Notes under the pieces: generated by a model
Told to the model about the DNA's origin: nothing
The model's database searches: none
The model's input: only the letters and a program-made list of their open reading frames with translations
Assembly (NCBI RefSeq): GCF_024713975.1
Contig: NC_091096.1
Span: 18,535,458-18,599,457, forward strand
Reading direction: 5' to 3'
Length of the DNA stretch: 64,000 nt
DNA from: Paralichthys olivaceus
Lineage: Eukaryota > Chordata > Actinopteri > Pleuronectiformes > Paralichthyidae
Position numbers and translations under genes: made by a program
Shown: piece by piece, positions 56,401-64,000 of the stretch
How positions within the stretch are numbered: position 1 is the stretch's first letter
Layout: each line of letters opens with the position of its first letter

Positions 56401-56593
56401 ATTAAAGGAGAGATGGACAGCGACACTGACCACAACTCGCTTGTCCCACTCAGAGTTCTTCTTCTCCACCTTCTCCTGGTACAGGCCCAGGATTCTCCGC
56501 AGGGTGTTTAATTTGTTCTGGAAATGAGATCTGACCTTCTGCACTGTCCATTCCTGATAACACAGCATCATTTCCATCACTGTCATGCACGCA

Positions 56594-56674
<81 letters not shown>

Positions 56675-59438
56675 GATTCTCTCGTGCTGTGATCTGGAAG
56701 TTCTCCTCCAGCTCTTTCACCATGTCCAAGTGTCTTCTCTTCATTGCTTCCATGTCCCCGGCTATCTGAGGGTGAACACAGAATGCATGAACCTCACATA
56801 CACAAAATACGTCCTGGTACTGTTCAGATGCCTTCAGGGCTGTGGTTGCAGCATCAGTGCATGTGAGTGTGAGCGAGAACACAACAACAACTTCACTGTG
56901 TGTCTGCATGCCCTCTCACTGAACAACTAGACAGAGCCTGTAATCACATGTCTGACTAACATTTCTACTTTCACAAGATGAAATACTTGTTATTTTATCT
57001 GCTCTCAGTATTTTGTTGGGTAAATTTCAGATGCTTAGCTAAATTTTTCAGATGACATAATGTAATATTAATAAATTGATTCTACTCTTAATATAAATAC
57101 ACTGATGTGTGGGACAGTATTTGTTGTGTGATCTTTAGTTCACCTGAGTGATGCAGAGTTCAGCTGACTCATACGGGATGTACATCTTGATATGTGGTGA
57201 TCTCTCAGCTTCTGTTGCCTGACGCACATCACTGCTGTCTGACAGCTGAGAGTCTGAGGAGCCTGGAGAAATAACCATTCACTGCACAACCATGGAAATT
57301 AACTATAGTGTAGAAAGGTTATACTTTAATACTATTACAAAAAGTATTGTCTGGTTGGGGCCCTCATCATGTTCCAGTCTCTGCCCATTTTATCAAACAT
57401 TTTTTAAGATGAAGAAGATTTAGTAGACACATTATTTTACACCACCTTGGTTGACCTCTTCTCGAGGGTGTTTCCGTCGATCTATGCTGATCCAGCGCCT
57501 GAATGCAGCCCACCTCTTCATCCACAGAGGTTTGTCAAGAGCAACAGCTTGAACATTTAAGCAAACGTTGGTGGACAGATTCTGTTATTATGTACAATGT
57601 TATAAATGTTCTGTGTGATAATACATTTTACATCATACTCATGAGTAATAAAAACTTGTAGAGCTCTATATCAATTTAACAAATGTGTCATGTGTGTGTG
57701 TCATGTGTGTGTGTCAGATCATCGCTGCTTATTATCTAAAGTCAACTAAGCAATTTTTAAAACTGATTCCATCAAGTGTTTCAACTTGCTTCATTCAGTT
57801 TTTCCTCTAAAAAACTTAATTTATAATGTTTTTAAAATCAGTTTATTGCACTAGGACATATGCATTGATTGCAAACAATAAAGCACATATACTTCAGTAA
57901 AACAGTTAACATTTTATTTATTAGATTTATAACAGGTTTTACATCCTTTATTTTTTAAGATACATTCATTCAAATAATCAAATAATGTCAGTAGTTCAAT
58001 TATTTAGTATTATTTAGGCCCTGTTTATTTTCATTTTCAAATGAATCCATCCCTGTTCGTAAGTTTTTCGGAAATCCCAGCATGGTGTCTGAATATTTCA
58101 TAACTCTTTTGTCTTATCCCGCCCTCACCCCCGTGTTTCGTCATACAGGAATGAGGGTGTGTTGTCATGCTGTTACTTTCCTCCCAGAAACACCTTTCAG
58201 TGGAGAGATAGAAATCACATCAGGAATTAAAGAGAAGACATGGTTGAATAATAAAAAAGAAAACATTCAGGTTATCTGCTGCACAAGCTCAAGAGCAGGT
58301 AGAGTGTCACTGGAAACATAGTTGAAACTTTATGACGTTTAATGAAGGGTTTATTAATCAGAGGATTGGTTGTAATCATTGGCTCATTTATTTTGAGTAA
58401 GAGATGCAAGCTTCAGTTTATGTCTCAGTGTTTGCATGAATGTGTGCGTGAGAACGGCGGTGCAGGCCTGACCTGCTGTGTTGTCATCATACTGGTTCAA
58501 CTGTGTGTTTTGGATTAAAGGACATGGCCTCTCGTCCTTCAGCTCTGGTACGCTGCCTGGTAAAACCTCCAGCACATGTGGGGCCACTGGGACCTGTGTA
58601 GGCCGCCAGGACACCAGAGGGTCCTCAGGACCGGTGGACGTGTTTGTTGTCTCCCAGGCACCTGAGAGAGGAAAAATTACTTTCAGATGATGAACATGAT
58701 GTGAAAAATCAAAATCTAATATCCAGACAGACAAAGATATTAGGAACTGGGGATGATCTTTAAACAGCTTGATGGAGGACAGATAACTTTCAGGCAACAA
58801 AAACATCTGGATGGAAGATGGTAGACCTCACAGTGACATAACCGAGGCCTGAAGCCAGTCTTCCCATATAGAAACCCACTGACCTCTGCATGCAGACCAT
58901 GCGACTACAAATGCATGTATGGAAAGTCTTATATCACAGAAAACATTTCCAATTGATTCTTCTGCAATTGAAGAAAAGGGTGAAATATTGTAGTTATCTA
59001 ACATGTGTTTGAAGGTGTGTTGGAGTCTGGTCCTGACAGGCCATCATGTCCAGATCTCACACCAGACGCTGCCAAGAACTGTGTGGTGTGTTGGTTCTGA
59101 TACACTCACTGCTCCACTGCTTCACAAGAGAGGCAGCCATGCAGCTGAAATATTTAAGCCTGGTCTAACTTCACCTGTCTGCCTGCAACACATTCATCAC
59201 ACAGAGCAGCTCCAGCTAAACAAAGTCCAATATCTGCTGCAGAAATGAACACAAGAATGTCAACACCATCCTGCAGATGAACCCATTGCTGATGTGTGAG
59301 GTGTTTGTAAGATGTTAGTTGTGTCTCACACTCACGTTGCTTGCCTGCAGGAGCCACAGAGTGATGTCTCCCGACTTTCTTTCCCAGGAAGGTCAGTGAA
59401 CATGATCCACTCTCAGCTCCAGGAGAGTTCAGGTACAT
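50460..59438 (-). CDS. Kinesin-14 with C-terminal motor, KCBP-like, 22 coding exons, 926 aa
   Basis: A minus-end-type microtubule motor. Exons: 59438-59336, 58661-58473, 57547-57446, 57262-57144, 56765-56673, 56553-56431, 56148-56056, 55942-55882, 55808-55678, 55393-55217, 55063-54900, 54759-54647, 54156-54050, 53496-53397, 53302-53110, 52888-52708, 52600-52363, 51803-51643, 51548-51444, 51046-50949, 50856-50778, 50510-50460. Residues 1-200 are low in known domains; 200-555 are largely coiled coil. The neck and motor start with [20 protein letters not shown], followed by P-loop GQTGSGKT (640-647), SSRSH (768-772) and DLAGSE (798-803). After the motor, SLIYATRV and [10 protein letters not shown] resemble plant and sea-urchin KCBP rather than KIFC1/2/3. 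No MyTH4 or FERM domain is visible. An in-frame stop precedes the chosen ATG in the likely 5' exon. The exon 12/13 junction is the least secure. Confidence 0.85.
50636..50675 (+). repeat. 40-bp direct repeat, copy 2 (last kinesin intron)
   Basis: Near-identical to 50,206-50,245 (38 of 40 positions). The two copies bracket the 51-bp terminal coding exon of the kinesin gene. The copy lies directly after a T8 run and 'cag'. Confidence 0.9.
53665..53840 (-). repeat. Interspersed repeat, 'cctctgccaaggagg' family, copy 3
   Basis: Read on the minus strand it contains 'atccaaataaagattctgg', 'tctagtgaatttaaatgtgg' and 'ctgttgggccttggcag', the 3' half of the family seen at 17,789-18,121. It is in the kinesin intron between exons 54156-54050 and 53496-53397. 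Confidence 0.7.
55450..55640 (+). repeat. Interspersed repeat, 'cctctgccaaggagg' family, copy 4
   Basis: 'ccccactgaggaggtcatgt', 'gtttgttggtttgtttgg' and 'ggaagaacccaatgga' match the 5' half of the family. It lies in the kinesin intron between exons 55808-55678 and 55393-55217, antisense to the gene. Confidence 0.65.
56594..56672. repeat. (CA)n microsatellite abutting a kinesin splice donor
   Basis: An almost pure CA tract of about 79 bp. On the kinesin strand it is (GT)n and begins at the first base of the intron after exon 56765-56673 (CAG|GTGTGT...), taking up two thirds of a 119-bp intron. Confidence 0.95.
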
Positions 59439-59895
59439 TGTGTGTATAATTGTGCTTCCCCTGTCACTACTTTTCTCGTGTCTGCTATTTGAATCTGCAG
59501 GAGGAAATATAATTAATATTGGTTTGAAGCCAAACAGATCAAAGATAGATGAATACAATTGAAAATCCCAGAATATTTTCTTCTATATCATGAACTCTTG
59601 CTCAACCCTCAAACTGTTTGCAGATGTCAGAAAGCTCACACAGCAGATTCGTTCAGGGAGTGTCATCTTTTTGTCAGAACCAAGCTAAAATAAGCTATGA
59701 GCTTCACTACAGGAAATACTGAAAATCCCAAAGTTCCTCTGATTTCACTGTGCTATAAAGAACAAATCTTACATGTTTGTATGATCTGGCACAATGCCAC
59801 AGTAAAGTTATTTCAATTGCCTGGAAAATGAGCAGAAATATATGAAACCATCAGAAAACACATGAGAGAAGTAAACTGGGCAGTAAAAGAGTTAC

Positions 59896-59990
59896 CTGGC
59901 CTTGGAACAGATCAGGTCCCTCCTGTGTGATTCAGTGCAGTTGGAGTGCTGCTATGCTGACGAGGACACGTCGGTCCTGATCTCTAAGGG
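59896..59990 (-). other. Likely 5' untranslated exon of the kinesin gene
   Basis: On the minus strand a donor CCAG|GTAACT lies at 59,896/59,895 and would join to the acceptor tctgcag before 59,493. Read in the kinesin frame this exon has a TGA upstream of the first in-frame ATG (59,438-59,436), which is why that ATG was chosen. The left limit and transcription start are not determined. Confidence 0.5.
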
Positions 59991-59999
59991 GAACCAAAC

Positions 60000-62500
60000 T
60001 CTCAACCGTCTTTAAATATTAAACCTGTGCAGATGGAGTTTCACCAGGTACAAGCTTAAACCCCACGTAGCCTGCTAGCAAAGAGATGCCCCAAACAGTC
60101 CTCAGGTTTCCCATGTGTAAGATAGAGATTGTAACTAGATGCTTACTCATACATACTGACACACGCGTGCTGGTCACACACACTCATTTCACCCAGTCTG
60201 TTTGTTTACCTGGGCACCCCACACTTTCCTCAACTGCTCTGGTGAAGGGTATGAGCCTGAAATAGGTCAACAACATTCAAACGTATTGGGATATTGCTTA
60301 TATGTGAGTTTGTTGTTGTCATAATTGGATACCTTGGCCCATAAAAGATAAAAACCAAACACAAGTCTACTCAAAAGTACTGCTCACAAAACAGGATATT
60401 AACTCAATCAACTGACCTTAAAAAATGAGACAACAGGGAGACATATAAACTGGCTGATCAAACCATTTGGAAATCATAGGCAGGAAACAAAATAGACAAC
60501 AACTTCAACTTCATATAAAGAAACCCCATTCTGCCCCCTTGAAATGCAACACTTGGTTTGACCCATTTAATGGGGCCTCTGTATTTAAACAGACTCCACC
60601 CTCAGACACTTTTTTGTCCAAACCAGGAAGGAGGACAGGCACATCATTAAAACCAAAAAAAATGTTTATTAACTGATGTGACTACAAAGAAAATAATAAA
60701 ACTTGTGATAATGATGTGAATGTGTGAGACCATCAACCTAAATTAAATCCAATGTAATGAGTGGGATAACAGAATGAATTTTACATTGTATTTAACATGT
60801 GTGGCTGTAATACGACCATCGCAGTTGGAGAAGAAACCATCTGGTTTATAGATAGAATAGATTTGCTACAGTGGTAGGTCCATATACATCCTAAAAAATC
60901 TATTTCATGGTCTTAAATGTAAGCTACTCTCTGTCCTCTTGTTCTTGGCCAAGCACCTCTGAGAATTGACTTTCTCTTTTCTTAGACTAGGATACTCATT
61001 TGGAACATTTGGCTGAGCACCTTGCTTAAAGATAAATCCAGATATGATGCCACTTTAATGAAAATACAGCTTTGCCTCCTCCTTCCTTTTTCAAATCCAA
61101 ATGTGCCCTGACAGTATAGTAGTGTCACATTCAAATTCTGCAAGCTCTGCGAATAAAAAATGACGCAATTACAAACAAATGCACAAGTTGCAACAGGTAA
61201 AAGTGTGTCTTAATTTTGGAAGTCCGTAACACCATCTTCAGTCAAATGTGTCATCATCCTGGCTGTTAATCTCAGCCACACACTCACATGAGCTCAGTCT
61301 GCAGATGGCGTCAGGCCCTGGCTGTAGAGTCATGACATCATGCCACACCTTGGAGAAAGTCATTACCTGCCCACACTAAAACTACACTCTTCTCAGGAAT
61401 GTTCAGGCGTTCTATGTGTACTTCCTCCTACAGGACAGATAACAGATGGATATACAATGAGCTATGGATTGATTTGAGGCCTCGCCCCCTGATGACAATT
61501 TTGCAAAGGGAGAAACACTGCAGCAGAAATGTCAAACGAACAATACACATACTTCACTCTTTCTTCTGTCAACATGAAACTGTTGATTATGCTGTGGACA
61601 CATAATCCATCCCAGCAGTGAACACATAACCTGTGGAACAGATGAAAACACCTGCATGTGTGTTCTCACTGTCCAGAACTGTACGTTTAGAGAGTTACTT
61701 TACATTTCTGCTTTACTGTCCATTATATCATAACCCTAGACACAGGCCTTTCTGTAAAGAGTCTGCAGAAGGTCTGATGACTGTAGGATTCACATCCTGT
61801 TTAAGTGTTTACTGGTTTTGTGTGAAGTGATACCAACAGTATAGGAAGCTCTTACACATTGGATTTGTTTCAGGCACAACCAGGGCCAAAGTTAAGTTTC
61901 ATGTGTTTAATGTCCACGGAAAATGATTGTGCTTTAATTTTGGTGGTTGTGACAGTCTGGCGTAGATGAAGGTGTATCTGTACTTCTGCTGTGATCAATA
62001 ATAAACTAAGAACTAAAAGAATAAACTACTACTTCTCCTACGAATATCTTAACTATTGGCTTATGCTAAAATTGTTAGAATAGCAAAATTATGCATTAGT
62101 TAAAAGACACCTTGTAATTTTACTACTAACAAGAATTTTAACTTCTTGTACAATGTTAAAATGTTGAGAGAGTTGTCTTAAATGTAAAAATGAAAGAATG
62201 GATTATAATAACGAGAGAAAATGCATCAGTCTAATAACTAATGCAGCATTAAAACCCAAGCTAAGTGCACGAGTACATTTCAGTGAATCACCCGAACACA
62301 CTGCTTCCTCATATCTATTAGAGTCTACACGTGATCTCAGTTTATATAAAACATCTTGCACTCAGTCAGCATGTGTTTCCAACTAAGCTGCAGGACTGTT
62401 CTGCTGGAGGTTCTGCTCACCGTACTTTACGCACGGCGGTGCGCTGTGGACTCTGTGGCTGCGGTTCAGTCCAATCCCCGCTGCTGAGAGCAGTGTGTGG
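60000..62500. other. Kinesin-annexin intergenic interval
   Basis: The two genes diverge from this interval, so it should contain both promoters. No exon, long repeat or RNA gene was recognised. The sequence is AT-rich except for a GC-richer patch at about 62,400-62,520, just upstream of the annexin TATA box. Confidence 0.55.
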
Positions 62501-62534
62501 GCTGGACCGGTCTCTAGGTGTGGTTTCTGCTGTG

Positions 62535-62612
62535 TATAAATACGCTCCCTCTGTCGCTACAACACCTCCTCAACCTCAGTCACACATTCCTCCTCCTCTC
62601 CAAGGCGTAGCG
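62535..62612 (+). promoter_or_regulatory. Annexin promoter (TATA box) and non-coding first exon
   Basis: TATAAATA at 62,535-62,542 is a strong TATA box, predicting a start near 62,565. The following untranslated exon ends in a consensus donor, GCG|GTAAGT, at 62,612/62,613. It splices to the acceptor 'cctcctgcag' at 63,260, placing 21 nt of leader before the ATG at 63,282. Confidence 0.65.
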
Positions 62613-63281
62613 GTAAGTCATTCTCCTACCATGAAACTAAAATAATCAGATCTCCAACTTTTAATGTTTGAGAGTTTGGTGAATTATGAAGCCAGATGTT
62701 TTATTCAATAATACGTATCATCCTCAAAGTAACGATTACACCCATGAGGGTGTGGTCTGTAAAATAGCAGAAATGTTTTGTTTTTATTTACGCAGTGTTG
62801 AGCTGGTTTTGATTACGCATTGATGTCAGTGTGAGTGTAATCATAAAGAAGACTGTATGTGTAACGTTGCCTGAACCAAAGTGTAATGTACAGTATGTCT
62901 GTGTTAAGGGTGAACGTGGGTGTGGTCAGACAGTCTTTAAATATTTGCGCTCATGCAAAACTCCAATATAGAAACCTACAGTAAATATAAGTATATTTAC
63001 TCTCCAGCAGTGGATTCACATACTTTCCTCCTGTCTTTGTTTAACTTGAGAAAACTTTTCTAAAGTAGAGTCAAGAAGGAGTGGTGACAGCTTCTCCTTC
63101 GAATACAGGGAATTCACTGTGTTGACTTATCTTCAGATCATCTGCTCTGTCTCACAATAGACTTGCAGATTAATAGATCATTACATGTTGGATTAGGTAA
63201 TCATATTAAGATTACATCAGTGCTGATCATTTTCTCCTCTCTTCTCCTCTCCTCCTGCAGACAGACTCCAGCAGTCCCACC

Positions 63282-63341
63282 ATGTCTTTCATCCAAGCCC
63301 TAATGCAGCAGACAATCTATCTGGGCATGCCCGATGACTCA
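63282..63341 (+). CDS. anxa1: Annexin A1-like, first coding exon only (20 codons, continues off the right edge)
   Basis: The exon encodes MSFIQALMQQTIYLGMPDDS and ends at the donor TCA|GTACGT. The ATG is in strong context (cccaccATGt). Annexin A1 genes have a non-coding exon 1 and a first coding exon of about 20 codons for the short amphipathic N-terminal helix that binds S100 partners; the core annexin repeats come from later exons, which must lie beyond 64,000. The assignment combines this gene shape, the resemblance of the peptide to fish annexin A1 N-termini as remembered, and position next to aldh1a1/cyp1d1 as ANXA1 in human. Other annexins cannot be excluded from 20 residues. 63,342-64,000 is intron with no further exon seen. 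Confidence 0.65.
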
Positions 63342-64000
63342 GTACGTAGCTCTGTGGTTCTTGTTCCAGTTGCTAAGGCCAACCACTCAGTTTTTTCCTT
63401 TTTGTCCTCGCCCCCTCTCATCCTGTGGTATGCTGGGGTGGAAAAATTTAGAGTTTAGAACGAGGGGAGGGAGAGAAGCATAGAGGATATAGAGGGAAAA
63501 GAGTGAGGTGTTGGGACGGATGGAAGGGAAAGGAGTGGTACAGAATGATAAGAGGACTGTTATTAAAGTGAAAGGGGAGTCTCGATGATAAAACATTATG
63601 TGCAATAAGAAAGATGACCAAACTTAGTCTTGTGAGTGTGTGACTCATAGAGACCGGAATTGGTGCCCCTCCCTTTATAAACTCACAAGCAGAACAAAAT
63701 GCTTCTGATTTCTTAAAGTGAACGTTTGTGAAAGTTGTGTAAGATTACCCTTCATGATTTCAGTCTGCCCTGCTGGTATTGTTCAGTTCAGTCCAACAGG
63801 GGTGTGCACAGGCACTTTACAGGAAACAGTTGTGGTTTTTAGAGACAAATCTGTCTCACATTTCCTTTTTTATGTCCTGTGAATGTCTAAAGCTGGAATA
63901 AAGATGCAGGCAATGTGTAAAAGGATAAAACCTGCTACTTGACTTTCTCAAAGAGCACTTTTATGACCTGCCCCACGCACAAGTCAAGTATTTACCAAAC

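Noticed and set aside
56386-56670. Minus-strand frame starting with a poly Cys-Val run
   Set aside because: Its first part is the (GT)n tract of a kinesin intron. Only the part from 56,553 to 56,431 is a real exon and is included in the kinesin model.

Overview
This 64 kb window is nuclear DNA from a vertebrate, almost certainly a ray-finned (teleost, probably percomorph-like) fish. Genes are split into many short GT-AG exons with compact introns, CA/GT microsatellites are abundant, and several interspersed repeats are of types common in teleost genomes. The proteins are vertebrate: two TMC mechanotransduction channel proteins, a class-1A retinaldehyde dehydrogenase, a CYP1-family P450, a C-terminal-motor kinesin and the start of an annexin. 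I reconstructed exon models by joining splice sites in phase. All five complete models stay open from ATG to stop, and each has a total length divisible by three.

Layout, left to right. 1-550: GC-rich promoter-like segment with a TCTCGCGAGA element, probably the 5' end of a minus-strand gene lying mostly off the left edge. 600-8,900: non-coding, microsatellites and decayed repeats. 8,991-17,396 (+): tmc1, 20 coding exons, 969 aa. 17,400-20,600: intergenic with repeats. 20,689-30,543 (+): tmc2, 20 coding exons, 941 aa, with an Arg/Gly-rich C-terminus; an intron carries a tRNA-Ala(CGC)-like gene. 31,480-37,068 (-): aldh1a1-like, 13 coding exons, 557 aa. 37,070-42,100: intergenic with a TTAA-flanked MITE and a perfect 21-bp hairpin. 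42,655-47,001 (+): cyp1d1-like P450, 7 coding exons, 532 aa. 47,000-50,300: intergenic. 50,460-59,438 (-): KCBP-like kinesin-14, 22 coding exons, 926 aa. 62,535 to the right edge (+): promoter, non-coding first exon and first coding exon of an annexin A1-like gene.

The order tmc1 - aldh1a - cyp1d1 - anxa1 matches human 9q21 (TMC1, ALDH1A1, the CYP1D1P pseudogene, ANXA1), so this is an ancient vertebrate block. Compared with human it has three notable differences: tmc2 sits in tandem beside tmc1 (human TMC2 is on another chromosome), the CYP1D gene is intact, and a KCBP-type kinesin is present. The genes do not form an operon or pathway. The two TMCs are hair-cell transduction channel subunits. 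Aldh1a makes retinoic acid, and CYP1 enzymes can oxidise retinoids and xenobiotics. The kinesin and annexin are unrelated cytoskeletal and membrane proteins. Exon boundaries are hand-derived from splice consensus and phase. Gene assignments rest on remembered family sequences, not database searches.
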